DNA from: Candidatus Vagococcus giribetii
Lineage (GTDB): Bacteria > Bacillota > Bacilli > Lactobacillales > Vagococcaceae
DNA length: 64,000 bases
Direction of reading: 5' to 3'
NCBI RefSeq assembly: GCF_017316185.1
Contig: NZ_JAFLVX010000025.1
Span: 1 to 64,000 of the forward strand
Shown: positions 8,378-16,965 of the stretch, piece by piece
Numbering within the stretch: position 1 is the stretch's first letter
Layout: each line of letters begins with the position of its first letter
The notes under the pieces: model-generated
The model's database searches: none
What the model was told of the DNA's origin: nothing
Seen by the model: only the letters and a program-made list of their open reading frames with translations
Made by a program: the position numbers and the translations under genes

Positions 8378-8962
8378 TTATTCTTTAATTAGAAAGACCT
8401 CTTCGTCAGTAAAGGGATGTAAATCCAATGAATCTTGATACTTATCTAAAATAACATCAACTGCTTCTTGTAGGTATTTATTACCAACATGAGGTAAAGG
8501 TGACTGAGAAATGACATGAAATCCAGTATAGTCAACTAAATCAGGGCCTTCATTAATGTCGTCCATCTCTTTAATATAGTGAATATTAGGTGACATAATA
8601 ATTGAACCAGCTGATTCACCAATATAGACTTTTCCTTGATCAATGTGAGATTTGATTAAATGATCCACACCACTTTTTTGTAATTCTTGTAACAGATAGA
8701 AGGTATTGCCACCTGCGACATAAATCATATCAGATGAGTCGACTATAGCCGTAACGTCATCGGCATAGATATCCACAAGTGTCACCACAAGACCTAATGA
8801 CTCAAGGGCGATAAATGCTTTATCCACATAGCTAATTCTTTCTTCTGTTAGGCTAGCCGTGTTGATAAAAGCAACACGTTGCCCTGTTAAATCGCTCCCT
8901 ACAAATGCAGGAAGTTGTTCGTATGTGTCAGCAAAAGATGAGACTAAAAATAGTTGTTTCAT
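8378..8962 (-). CDS. Peptidase E-like protein (S51 family)
   Basis: This 194-residue protein of the dipeptidase E (S51) group has a class I glutamine-amidotransferase-like fold. The nucleophile elbow GESAGSIIM carries the catalytic serine, and YVAGGNTFYLLQEL precedes it, as in PepE. Characterised family members cleave Asp-X dipeptides. The AAAGGAG ribosome binding site is 7 bases from the ATG. It lies 17 bases downstream of the SUKH-like gene on the same strand, so it is probably in the same operon as that gene and the nuclease. Exact substrate unknown. Confidence 0.8.
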   Translation of the reverse strand: MKQLFLVSSFADTYEQLPAFVGSDLTGQRVAFINTASLTEERISYVDKAFIALESLGLVVTLVDIYADDVTAIVDSSDMIYVAGGNTFYLLQELQKSGVDHLIKSHIDQGKVYIGESAGSIIMSPNIHYIKEMDDINEGPDLVDYTGFHVISQSPLPHVGNKYLQEAVDVILDKYQDSLDLHPFTDEEVFLIKE

Positions 8963-8979
8963 GGGAACACTCCTTTAGA

Positions 8980-9357
8980 TTAATTGATGGCTAAAATATT
9001 AGTGGCTAATGTACCTGATTCAAATTGAATAAAGAAATCCCAAATATTTAACTCATGGATTTCACTGTCCTGTTTATTTAAACTGACAGGTATAACAATC
9101 ATACGATTGTCTAGATAAAAAAGAGAGTCGCTGTCAATGGTTTGAGCCACTAATAGAGCTTCGCTAAGTTCTTTTTCTGTCCAAGTTGCTTCGTTATCTA
9201 GAAAGGATAGACTACTGAAAAAAGGAGCAGTCATCTCGTTGTCCAAGTTAAATAGTAGATAGTCATTGATGTCTTGAATGCCCGCTTGAGTAAGTAGGGC
9301 TAAAAATTCTTCTGGAGAGTTCGTTGTTGCTTGTTGCTTTAAGTCACTTAAAAACAT
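8980..9357 (-). CDS. Uncharacterised protein, possibly SUKH (SMI1/KNR4)-like
   Basis: A soluble protein of 125 residues with no signal or membrane segment. It is rich in acidic and hydrophobic residues. I use the ATG at 9357 rather than the GTG at 9369, because the AAAGG ribosome binding site overlaps the stop codon of the upstream nuclease gene. Its end (DSLFYLDNRMIVIPVS, then ELNIWDFFIQFESG) recalls the last strands and helix of SUKH proteins, many of which are immunity proteins against nuclease toxins. This is a by-eye resemblance only. Tight coupling to a nuclease gene suggests an inhibitor or partner, which is inference. Confidence 0.5.
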   Translation of the reverse strand: MFLSDLKQQATTNSPEEFLALLTQAGIQDINDYLLFNLDNEMTAPFFSSLSFLDNEATWTEKELSEALLVAQTIDSDSLFYLDNRMIVIPVSLNKQDSEIHELNIWDFFIQFESGTLATNILAIN

Positions 9358-9371
9358 GCTTTTCCACACCT

Positions 9372-10040
9372 TTACTTTTTATTTTCGATTGTTACATGAA
9401 AATCAATGGTATTAGAGTTTAAGCTTTTGCCTTCCATGTCAACGGCAATGGGCATACCGATATTACCTTCATACACAGGTGTGACACGGTAACGAATGGT
9501 TTCTCCGTTATCAGCTGCTTGGCGCACCATGTTTTCGTATTTTGTCATGTAGGGCGTATTAACAGGGTTTTGATACAAAGTGACTAAATTTTTTAAGTCT
9601 TCACCACTTCCACCAAGTTGTCTACCAATCAAATGACCTCTTGAATGGTTGTGTGGTGATTTCCCTGAGATAAAACCAGGTGGTCGAATATCTTGAGAAG
9701 CCCCAGTACCGGTTCCAATCATTTGAGGTGTGATAAGGGCCTCAGCTGTAGTAGGACGTCCTAATTGATCGAGTTCACCATAATGAATCCACCCTTTTTT
9801 ATCATTTTTTAACTCATCTTTTGTAAAAATTGCTTTACCATGTTCGATAGGTCCAGGATTGTCACCAGAAGTACTTTCAGGTGCTTTCTCTGTTACTTGA
9901 CTTTGTTTTGTTCCAAAAAAATAATCCAGAGCTTCAGTAGGTGACATACCACTTATATACAAAGCAACAACCAGAATAAGGGTAATTATTATAAGGCTCA
10001 AGTTAGATTTATTTTGTGTTCGTTTCTTCTTTTTCGCCAT
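9372..10040 (-). CDS. Membrane-anchored DNA/RNA non-specific endonuclease (EndA-like)
   Basis: The 222-residue protein has a basic N-terminus (KKKKRTQNK), one membrane helix at about 13-31, a low-complexity linker and a beta-beta-alpha metal nuclease domain of the Endonuclea_NS_2 type. The catalytic motif SRGHLIGRQLGG matches the DRGH signature, and NLVTLYQNPVN supplies the metal-binding asparagine region. The topology places the nuclease outside the cell, as in the S. pneumoniae DNA-entry nuclease EndA. I chose the ATG at 10040 because AAAAAAGGAGG sits immediately upstream. It could act in nutrient scavenging, DNA uptake or competition. Confidence 0.85.
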   Translation of the reverse strand: MAKKKKRTQNKSNLSLIIITLILVVALYISGMSPTEALDYFFGTKQSQVTEKAPESTSGDNPGPIEHGKAIFTKDELKNDKKGWIHYGELDQLGRPTTAEALITPQMIGTGTGASQDIRPPGFISGKSPHNHSRGHLIGRQLGGSGEDLKNLVTLYQNPVNTPYMTKYENMVRQAADNGETIRYRVTPVYEGNIGMPIAVDMEGKSLNSNTIDFHVTIENKK

Positions 10041-10164
10041 GACGGCCTCCTTTTTTACATCTCTTCCAAGACACATTATACGGGAAAATAAAAATAAGAA
10101 CAAGAGTTCGAAAAGACTTGAGTTTCTTAATTTGCTAAAAATTCACAAAAAAACAAAACTCATT

Positions 10165-10173
10165 TGTTATAAT
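10165..10173 (+). promoter_or_regulatory. Extended -10 promoter of the ABC transporter operon
   Basis: TGTTATAAT, an extended -10 element, lies about 33 bases upstream of the ATPase ATG. No good -35 is visible. Confidence 0.6.
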
Positions 10174-10206
10174 AGTACCAACAAATAATAAAAGGCGGTC
10201 AATTAG

Positions 10207-10908
10207 ATGAGTTATGTAGAAGTTAAAGACGTATATAAACGATACACTATGGGCGATAATGTGATTGTTGCCAATAACGGCGTTTCTTTTTCCATTGAAG
10301 AAGGCGAGTTTGCTGTGATTTTAGGGCCTAGTGGAGCAGGAAAATCAACGGTTTTAAATATACTTGGAGGTATGGATAGTTGTGATGAAGGTCAAGTGAT
10401 TATTGATGGCTCGGACATCGCTAAGTACTCTAATAAAGAATTGACCACGTTTCGCAGATTAGATGTGGGATTTGTCTTTCAGTTTTACAATTTGGTTCCC
10501 AACTTAACGGCGAAAGAAAATGTAGAACTCGCTTCTCAAGTCTCAAATAAAGCACTTGATGTAGACGAGGTCCTTGAGTTAGTTAATCTAAGTCATAGAA
10601 AACAGAATTTTCCTGCTCAATTATCAGGTGGGGAACAACAACGGGTAGCTATTGCTCGAGCATTGGCAAAAAATCCAAAACTTCTCTTATGTGATGAGCC
10701 AACTGGAGCTCTTGATTTTGAGACAGGGAAACAAGTATTAAAGATTTTAGAAGATACCTGTCGTAACTACAAAACAACAGTTATTGTCATTACCCATAAT
10801 TCAGAAATTGCTAAAATGGCAGATCGAGTGATTCGAGTGAATGACGCCAAAGTAAGAAGCATCGAAATTAACGACAATCCAATCTCAGTTGATGATATTG
10901 AGTGGTAA
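10207..10908 (+). CDS. ABC transporter ATP-binding protein (MacB/LolD-like)
   Basis: This 233-residue ATPase powers the FtsX-type permease encoded 13 bases downstream. It shows Walker [10 protein letters not shown], a Q-loop in [10 protein letters not shown], the signature [15 protein letters not shown], Walker [13 protein letters not shown] and the H-loop VITHN. The length and the P-T-G-A-L-D sequence are typical of the MacB/LolD/BceA branch, whose members do mechanotransmission or export rather than classical import. An AAAGGCGG-like ribosome binding site precedes the ATG. No two-component system lies beside it, so a BceAB-type antibiotic sensor role is not supported by context. Confidence 0.92.
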   Translation: MSYVEVKDVYKRYTMGDNVIVANNGVSFSIEEGEFAVILGPSGAGKSTVLNILGGMDSCDEGQVIIDGSDIAKYSNKELTTFRRLDVGFVFQFYNLVPNLTAKENVELASQVSNKALDVDEVLELVNLSHRKQNFPAQLSGGEQQRVAIARALAKNPKLLLCDEPTGALDFETGKQVLKILEDTCRNYKTTVIVITHNSEIAKMADRVIRVNDAKVRSIEINDNPISVDDIEW

Positions 10909-10921
10909 GGAGGGTTGTTAG

Positions 10922-13669
10922 ATGAGTAAAAAAGCATTAAGAAAATCCAATATAAGAGAAGTGTTTCAATCAAAAGCTAGATTCTTTTCGATTCTGCTAA
11001 TTATTTTTCTAGGAGTGTGTTTCTACGCAGGAATTAAAGCGACAGGTCCTGACATGATTAATACAGCAGATACGTATTATAAGGATCAGCAACTGATGGA
11101 TAGTAAGATTGTTTCTACTTATGGTCTAGAACAAAAAGATTTAGATAAAGTCAGTGAAGATCCTAATGTAAAAGAAGCAGTAGGAAGTTATACAGTAGAC
11201 GTTCTAGAGAAGAAAGAAAATATGGTGTTAAGGTTGATGTCTTATGATACAAACCATAGCAGTCCAATCAATAAACCCTTACTTGTTGAAGGGAGACTCC
11301 CTCAAAAGTCTGGGGAAATTGCTTTAGACAATCGAGTAACGGAGTTAAACAAGTATAAAATTGGTGACACGATTACTCTAGATACAGACAAAGACACGTT
11401 AAAAGAAACGAGTTATAAGATTGTTGGTTTAGTGAAGAGCCCAATGTACATTGATCAAGTCTCAAGAGGCAATACCACCATAGGAAAAGGCTCAATTGAT
11501 TTATTTGGCTTAGTTCCTAAAGAGGACTTTTCACTAGAGGTATTTACAGAGATTTATATCACGTATCACAACACAGAAAAATTAGTGAGTTATAGCGAGG
11601 CTTATGATAAGCAACTGGAAAAAAATCAAAAGCAATTAGAAACTCTCTTAGAGCCTCGTACAAAAGAACGCTTTGATCAGCTTAAACAAGAAGGTACTAC
11701 TAAACTAGCTGAAGGAAAAGACAAACTAGCTACTGGTGAAGAGGCTTTAAAACAAGGAGAAATTCAACTTAATTTAGCTAAAGAGCAGCTTCAAACACAA
11801 CGAGCTAATCTTTCTATGGCAGAATCAGCCGGTCAAAGCGTGCCTAACGAAGCTAAAGAAGCTCTTGCTCAAGGAGAAAAAGAGTTAGCTACAAAAGAAA
11901 AAGAATTAAAAGAGAATCAGAAAAGTTTGGATAAAAGTAAAAAAGAATTAGCAGATCAAGAGAAAAAATTAGGGGATTTAAAAGAGCCAGAGTATCTCTA
12001 TATGGATCGCAATGATAATCCAGCTTATAGTGAATACAAAGATAATGCCGATCGAATTTCTTCGATTGCCACAGTCTTTCCTGTCTTCTTCTTCATGATT
12101 GCTGCCCTTATTTGTTTAACCACAATGACGCGAATGGTTGATGAAAAAAGAGGCGAGATTGGGACACTAAAAGCTCTTGGTTATAGTAATTTTGATATTG
12201 CTAAGAAATTTATTATTTATGCCACTCTGGCAAGTGTGATTGGTAGTGTTCTTGGATTATTAGTCGGATTTTACGTCTTTCCAACGGTTATATTTGACGC
12301 TTACGGCTCACTGTATAACTTACCACCAGTTATTATTACTTATTATTTAAGCTATTCAGTTCAGTCGGTAATTGTTGCCTTACTATGTACGTTAGTCTCA
12401 GCAATGGTTGTATTACGAGTGGATCTACTTAGTACGCCAGCTGTATTAATGCGACCTAAAGCACCTAAACCAGGTAAACGTATTTTCCTAGAAAAAATAC
12501 CTTGGTTGTGGTCTAAGTTTAATTTTAATCAAAAAGTGACGGCAAGAAATCTGTTCCGTTACAAGCAACGAATGTTAATGACTGTTCTTGGTATTGCCGG
12601 TTGTATGGCAATGATTATTACTGGATTCGGATTAAAAGATTCGATTGGAGATATTGTAGATTTACAGTTTTATAAGATTTGGCAATATGATGCCATGGTT
12701 ACTTATAACCCTGATGCCACAAAAGAGGAAACTAAGACTTATGAAACAACCAGAGATGAACAAACAAATGTGAGTCATCATATTGGCTTATCTCAAAAAA
12801 CAGTTGAGGTCCTTAAAGATGGCTACAAGAAACAAGAAGTTGTTATCGATACACCAAAAGACACAGAAAGTTTTAAAGATTTTATGGTTTTCAAAAACCG
12901 TAAGACAGGAGAAACTTACAAGTTAGATGATTCAGGAGTCATTATCAATGAAAAGCTTGCTAATTTATTTGATATAAAAGAAGGGGATACCTTAAGCTTT
13001 AAGGCGCCAAATGACAAAGAAAGACAAGTGAAAGTCTCTCATATTAGTGAAAATTATGCCATGCATTTTATCTACATGACACCTACCTACTACGAAAGTG
13101 TTTTTGGCGAAACACCAGAATACAATGTTGATTTGTTGAAATTCAAGGAGAAAATTACTGACAAAGAGGAAGAAGAGTTGGCTCAATCTCTAATGGATAC
13201 GAAAAAGGCAATCAATGTGAGTTTTACTAGTAAGATTGGTAGTGCCATGGATGACACAATGGGCAGCTTAAATGTCGTTGTGTGGGTACTCATTATTTCA
13301 GCTGCAATGTTAGCCTTTATTGTGTTGTATAATCTAACTAATATCAATATTTCTGAGCGAATTAGAGAGTTATCAACCATTAAAGTCTTAGGTTTTTACG
13401 ACAAGGAAGTCACCATGTATGTGTACCGAGAAAATAACATTTTGACGGCACTAGGTATTTTACTTGGTTCCGCATTAGGAAAACTTCTTCATGGGTTTGT
13501 TATTAAGACAGCAGAGGTTGATATGATGATGTTTCCACCAGATATTCATCCAGTGAGTTATCTGTACTCTGCTTTACTGACGATTTTATTCTCGACAGTC
13601 GTTATGCTAGTGATGCATCGTCGTTTGAAGAAAGTCGATATGATTGAAGCATTAAAATCAACAGAATAA
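10922..13669 (+). CDS. FtsX-family ABC permease with coiled-coil insert
   Basis: The 915-residue permease partners the preceding ATPase. A first membrane helix is at about residues 20-38. It is followed by an external MacB-like domain, then a Lys/Glu/Gln-rich coiled coil at about 225-355 with repeated LAEGK, KELA and EKEL runs. Three helices follow (first FtsX unit, about 380-500), then a second external domain and a final three-helix FtsX unit (about 780-905). Duplicated FtsX units with a large extracellular part are usual for this class. The long coiled coil is the distinctive part. Substrate unknown; peptides, lipids or envelope stress are possible. A terminator follows. Confidence 0.85.
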   Translation: MSKKALRKSNIREVFQSKARFFSILLIIFLGVCFYAGIKATGPDMINTADTYYKDQQLMDSKIVSTYGLEQKDLDKVSEDPNVKEAVGSYTVDVLEKKENMVLRLMSYDTNHSSPINKPLLVEGRLPQKSGEIALDNRVTELNKYKIGDTITLDTDKDTLKETSYKIVGLVKSPMYIDQVSRGNTTIGKGSIDLFGLVPKEDFSLEVFTEIYITYHNTEKLVSYSEAYDKQLEKNQKQLETLLEPRTKERFDQLKQEGTTKLAEGKDKLATGEEALKQGEIQLNLAKEQLQTQRANLSMAESAGQSVPNEAKEALAQGEKELATKEKELKENQKSLDKSKKELADQEKKLGDLKEPEYLYMDRNDNPAYSEYKDNADRISSIATVFPVFFFMIAALICLTTMTRMVDEKRGEIGTLKALGYSNFDIAKKFIIYATLASVIGSVLGLLVGFYVFPTVIFDAYGSLYNLPPVIITYYLSYSVQSVIVALLCTLVSAMVVLRVDLLSTPAVLMRPKAPKPGKRIFLEKIPWLWSKFNFNQKVTARNLFRYKQRMLMTVLGIAGCMAMIITGFGLKDSIGDIVDLQFYKIWQYDAMVTYNPDATKEETKTYETTRDEQTNVSHHIGLSQKTVEVLKDGYKKQEVVIDTPKDTESFKDFMVFKNRKTGETYKLDDSGVIINEKLANLFDIKEGDTLSFKAPNDKERQVKVSHISENYAMHFIYMTPTYYESVFGETPEYNVDLLKFKEKITDKEEEELAQSLMDTKKAINVSFTSKIGSAMDDTMGSLNVVVWVLIISAAMLAFIVLYNLTNINISERIRELSTIKVLGFYDKEVTMYVYRENNILTALGILLGSALGKLLHGFVIKTAEVDMMMFPPDIHPVSYLYSALLTILFSTVVMLVMHRRLKKVDMIEALKSTE

Positions 13670-13680
13670 CAAAAGGAATT

Positions 13681-13726
13681 AAAAGACCTTATGACTGTAA
13701 GTGAGTCATAGGTCTTTTAATTTTTT
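13681..13726 (+). terminator. Terminator of the ABC transporter operon
   Basis: AAAAGACC and TATGACT pair with AGTCATAGGTCTTTT (13704-13718), with one bulged T and a T-rich tail. The stem is about 15 bp. Confidence 0.85.
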
Positions 13727-13827
13727 TAACGAGAATAGTCATTATCTGATTATAAAAAGATAAATGAAACAAAATTGTCCTAAAATAAAGGAATAGAAAA
13801 GACAAATAGGACTTAAGACGTATTTTT

Positions 13828-13857
13828 TTGATTTTACTACCCTTTTAATCTTAATAT
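13828..13857 (+). promoter_or_regulatory. Candidate promoter of the NfeD-flotillin operon
   Basis: TTGATT (13828-13833), 18-base spacer, TAATAT (13852-13857). The B. subtilis yuaFGI operon is controlled by an ECF sigma factor, but no such signature is obvious here. Confidence 0.35.
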
Positions 13858-13901
13858 TGGTAAAATATGGGTAAGCGCATTAGAAAGGAGTGTGACGCAT
13901 T

Positions 13902-14423
13902 TTGATAGCAGGTTATCCTATTGATACCATCTATTTATATGTATTAATCGGCTGCACAGTCATTTCAGTTTTCTTATTTATTTTTGGAGATATTTTTGAT
14001 TTTGATGGTCCGGTTGATCCGATGTTAATCATTCCGTGGCTAGCATTCACCTCACTGTTTGGCATTATGGGTGAAAAAATCTTTGACATGAGTCATCTAC
14101 TTGTTTTTTTAGTAAGTGGTGGCTTATCACTGATTATTGTGTTCCTAATGAATTTTTACATTTTAATTCCCCTTAGGAATTCAGAATCTAGTTTATCTGT
14201 GTCAGAAAAAGATTTTGAGGGGCGAACAGCGACAGTCATTACACCAATCCCTGTTAAAGGAATGGGTGAAATCAAATTATCTAGTGTTACAGGTACCATC
14301 ACGAGACCTGCTGCCTTCTACGAACCACAAGAAGAAGTAGTTAAAGCTGGTTCTGAGGTCTTAATTATCGAAATCAAAGACCGAGTGTGTTATGTCGTTC
14401 CTTACAAGGAAAATTTTATTTAA
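13902..14423 (+). CDS. NfeD/YuaF-like membrane protein
   Basis: This 173-residue partner of flotillin begins at a TTG. It is the only usable start after an in-frame TGA, and AAAGGAG lies 11 bases upstream. Three hydrophobic segments (about 8-30, 42-58 and 68-90) are followed by a C-terminal NfeD OB-fold domain of about 75 residues containing GRTATVITPIPVKGMGEI and AGSEVLIIEI. In B. subtilis, YuaF works with flotillin YuaG in membrane microdomains that affect fluidity and signalling. The flotillin gene starts 16 bases after its stop, and the order matches yuaF-yuaG. Confidence 0.85.
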   Translation: MIAGYPIDTIYLYVLIGCTVISVFLFIFGDIFDFDGPVDPMLIIPWLAFTSLFGIMGEKIFDMSHLLVFLVSGGLSLIIVFLMNFYILIPLRNSESSLSVSEKDFEGRTATVITPIPVKGMGEIKLSSVTGTITRPAAFYEPQEEVVKAGSEVLIIEIKDRVCYVVPYKENFI

Positions 14424-14439
14424 AAGGAGATTGTTAGTT

Positions 14440-15903
14440 ATGGGATTCTTATTTATACCGATTGTTTTAGTTGGAGTTATATTGTTGATGTTACTTGTGG
14501 TATTTGTATCTAAGTACCAAACAGCAAAACCTGATGAAGCTTTAATCGTCAGTGGGAGTTATTTAGGAAATAAAAACGTTCATAAAGATGAATCTGGTAA
14601 TAAATTAAAAATCGTTCGTGGAGGCGGGGCATTCGTGTTGCCAGTTTTCCAACGATCAAATAGATTAAGCTTACTTTCAAGTAAACTAGATGTATCTACT
14701 CCTGAAGTGTATACAGAACAAGGGGTTCCAGTCATGGCTGATGGGACATCTATTATCAAAATTGGTTCTTCTGTAGAAGAAATCGCGACAGCTGCAGAAC
14801 AATTTTTAGGCAAAACAACAGAAGAATTAGAAATTGAAGCAAGAGAAGTGTTAGAAGGTCATTTACGTTCTATCTTAGGCTCGATGACAGTAGAAGAGAT
14901 TTATCAAAACCGTGATAAATTTAGTCAAAGCGTTCAAGAGGTAGCTAGTGTGGACTTAGCTAAAATGGGTCTGATTATTGTGTCATTTACGATTAAAGAC
15001 GTACGTGATAAAAATGGTTATCTAGATTCATTAGGGAAACCACGTATCGCTCAAGTAAAACGTGATGCTGAAATTGCTGAGGCAGAAGCACTGAAAGAAA
15101 CACGTATCAAGAAAGCTCAAGCAGAAAAAGAATCTCAAGAAGCTGAACTTGGTCGTCAAACAGAAATAGCTGAAGCAACAAAAGAAAAAGAATTAAAATT
15201 AGCAGCTTATAAAGAAGAACAAGATATTGCTAAAGCCAAAGCTGATCAAGCCTATAATTTGGAAAGTGCTATGGCGCAACAAAAAGTAGTAGCTCAAGAG
15301 ATGGAAGTTAAAGTCATTGAGCGTCAAAAACAAATTGAATTAGAAGAAAAAGAAATCACTCGTCGTGAAAAACAATACGACTCAGAAGTGAAGAAAAAAG
15401 CAGATGCAGATCGTTATGCTAAAGAACAAGAAGCGCTAGCGATGAAAGCCAAAGAAATCTCTGAAGCAGAAGCAGAAAAATTCCGTGTTGAAGCTATGGC
15501 AGAAGCCAATGCCGCTCAAGTTCGTATGGAAGGTCAAGCTAAAGCTGACGCTGTTCTTGCTCAAGGGCAAGCTCAAGCAGAAGCCAAAGAAAAAATCGCT
15601 GAAGCCTTTAAACAATACGGCGAAGCTGCAGTCTTAAGTATGGTTCTAGAAATCTTACCTGAGTTAGTCAAAGAAGCATCTCAACCACTTGGAAATATCG
15701 AAAAAATTTCTGTTGTGGATACAGGTCAAGGTGGCAAAGATGGTGGAGCTAACAGAATTACTAACTATGCGACTAATTTATTAGCTTCTTCTCAAGAAAC
15801 CTTAAAAGAAACAACTGGTTTAGACGTGAAAGATTTATTAGAAAGTTTCGCTTCTAAAGGCTCTAAAAATGTAGTGAATTTAACAGAACATCAAGATCAT
15901 TAA
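14440..15903 (+). CDS. floT: Flotillin (SPFH/PHB domain protein)
   Basis: A 487-residue scaffold protein of functional membrane microdomains. One N-terminal hydrophobic helix (about 1-24) is followed by the SPFH domain (about 30-200, with VLEGHLRSILGSMTVEEI). A long Ala/Glu/Lys-rich coiled coil runs to about residue 390, and a C-terminal segment carries NITNYATN-type oligomerisation features. The ATG at 14440 has AAAAGGAG 10 bases upstream. An upstream in-frame ATG at 14392 lies inside the preceding gene and lacks such a site. A hairpin terminator follows. Confidence 0.93.
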   Translation: MGFLFIPIVLVGVILLMLLVVFVSKYQTAKPDEALIVSGSYLGNKNVHKDESGNKLKIVRGGGAFVLPVFQRSNRLSLLSSKLDVSTPEVYTEQGVPVMADGTSIIKIGSSVEEIATAAEQFLGKTTEELEIEAREVLEGHLRSILGSMTVEEIYQNRDKFSQSVQEVASVDLAKMGLIIVSFTIKDVRDKNGYLDSLGKPRIAQVKRDAEIAEAEALKETRIKKAQAEKESQEAELGRQTEIAEATKEKELKLAAYKEEQDIAKAKADQAYNLESAMAQQKVVAQEMEVKVIERQKQIELEEKEITRREKQYDSEVKKKADADRYAKEQEALAMKAKEISEAEAEKFRVEAMAEANAAQVRMEGQAKADAVLAQGQAQAEAKEKIAEAFKQYGEAAVLSMVLEILPELVKEASQPLGNIEKISVVDTGQGGKDGGANRITNYATNLLASSQETLKETTGLDVKDLLESFASKGSKNVVNLTEHQDH

Positions 15904-15915
15904 TAGAAAGAAAGA

Positions 15916-15953
15916 ATAGATTGTGACGTATGTATGTCACAATCTATTTTTAT
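15916..15953 (+). terminator. Terminator of the flotillin operon
   Basis: A 12-bp stem (15916-15927 with 15936-15947, ATAGATTGTGAC) is followed by a short T-rich tail. Confidence 0.8.
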
Positions 15954-15991
15954 AAAAATAGATTAACCGATGCTTAAATCGAAGTTCTTCT

Positions 15992-16143
15992 ATCATAGAA
16001 CAAATGATTGAAGAAGGTGTAGAAGGCACTATTCTAGGTGTACCGAAATGGGTTTACTGATTAAGCAGTCAGACGTCTCAGTTCCAGTGTGTGATACAAC
16101 ATTGATTCACTCTCAAAAAGCTGTCGAAATGGCTCTTGAGTAA
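15992..16143 (+). pseudogene. C-terminal remnant of an aspartate/glutamate racemase, frameshifted
   Basis: Only about 50 codons remain. The first frame reads IIEQMIEEGVEGTILG. One base is missing in the family motif G-C-T-E, and the next frame continues MGLLIKQSDVSVPVCDTT, then LIHSQKAVEMALE and a stop at 16141. Restoring one T after the GGT at 16037-16039 gives the conserved LGCTE cysteine motif and a continuous reading frame. Everything N-terminal is gone, and the fragment starts just after the flotillin terminator. It is a dead gene left by deletion, or a trace of rearrangement at this junction. Confidence 0.82.
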
Positions 16144-16148
16144 TCTTT

Positions 16149-16508
16149 TTATCTGAAGTTGAGTCGATTAATAAATTCTTTTTGTCCATCACCTAACGTT
16201 AGGATTTTTTTCATGATTCGAAAATGCCATTCATTAGTTCTAGAAGTAAATGACCAAGTGACACTAAGGGAAAGTGGGTTAGTTGAGAAGCGCTCATTGG
16301 TAATATCTGTAAGAGATAATGTCGTCACCTGAGTCACTTTAGTTAAAAATGTATTTAATCCTAAAATATATAACTGTGAGTGATCCATGATTAGAATGAC
16401 TTTATTAGTTGTGATTGCTAGACTTTGGGACTCAGCGTAACAGACAACCGAATGCTCAGTTAAGTAAGCTAAACTTAATGTATGAATGGTTTCTTTGGAA
16501 ATAAACAT
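16149..16508 (-). CDS. Uncharacterised small protein, possibly PH-like
   Basis: This 119-residue protein has no signal or membrane helix. I use the ATG at 16508, because TAGGAG lies 8 bases upstream. The ORF can be extended to 16526, but without support. It looks mostly beta-stranded (SLAITTNKVILIMD, LYILGLNTFLTKVTQVTTL, SLSVTWSFTS) and ends with a likely helix (DGQKEFINRL). That order suggests a PH-like or similar barrel, but I do not recognise a family. It converges on the racemase remnant, with no terminator visible between them. Confidence 0.55.
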   Translation of the reverse strand: MFISKETIHTLSLAYLTEHSVVCYAESQSLAITTNKVILIMDHSQLYILGLNTFLTKVTQVTTLSLTDITNERFSTNPLSLSVTWSFTSRTNEWHFRIMKKILTLGDGQKEFINRLNFR

Positions 16509-16624
16509 GATGTCAACTCCTAACATAAATTACACTAAAGATAGCACAGATAACTAGCTTGGTGTAAAAAAATATCATCATTCATATTGAAATTTAGTGG
16601 CGTATACAAGAAGGGAGAAGGCAA

Positions 16625-16885
16625 TTGACGGTTAAAATGGTATTTAAATTATTGTTACTGATAATGAATTGTCTAATCATGTTATATATTCCAGTACTAA
16701 AATTTTCAGAAAAAAATACACTGACACTTACATTAATCTCGGTTGTTATTTTTCTTTATTTTGTGTTTGAGTTAATAAGCAATAGAAAAAATAAACAGCA
16801 ACTGTTAATGAATAGCTCTTTATTAGCAGGTTGTCTGTTATTACCAGTTATTATTTTCTTATTGGTCTTTCAGTTTGGCGGTTAA
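16625..16885 (+). CDS. Small membrane protein
   Basis: 86 residues, starting at a TTG with GGGAG 7 bases upstream. The protein is almost entirely hydrophobic, with three predicted membrane helices (about 5-22, 30-50 and 60-83) joined by short polar loops such as SNRKNKQQ. It has no recognisable domain. It stands alone between two minus-strand genes and ends at a bidirectional terminator. Confidence 0.65.
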   Translation: MTVKMVFKLLLLIMNCLIMLYIPVLKFSEKNTLTLTLISVVIFLYFVFELISNRKNKQQLLMNSSLLAGCLLLPVIIFLLVFQFGG

Positions 16886-16915
16886 GGCTGATCAGACAGG
16901 ATTTTACAACCAAAT

Positions 16916-16959
16916 AAAAAGAGTAGGTTTTAGCCACTAGACTTAAAACCTACTCTTTT
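16916..16959 (+). terminator. Bidirectional terminator
   Basis: AAAAAGAGTAGGTTTTA (16916-16932) pairs with TAAAACCTACTCTTTT (16944-16959). The A and T runs on either side serve both converging genes. Confidence 0.88.
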
Positions 16960-16965
16960 GGTGAA

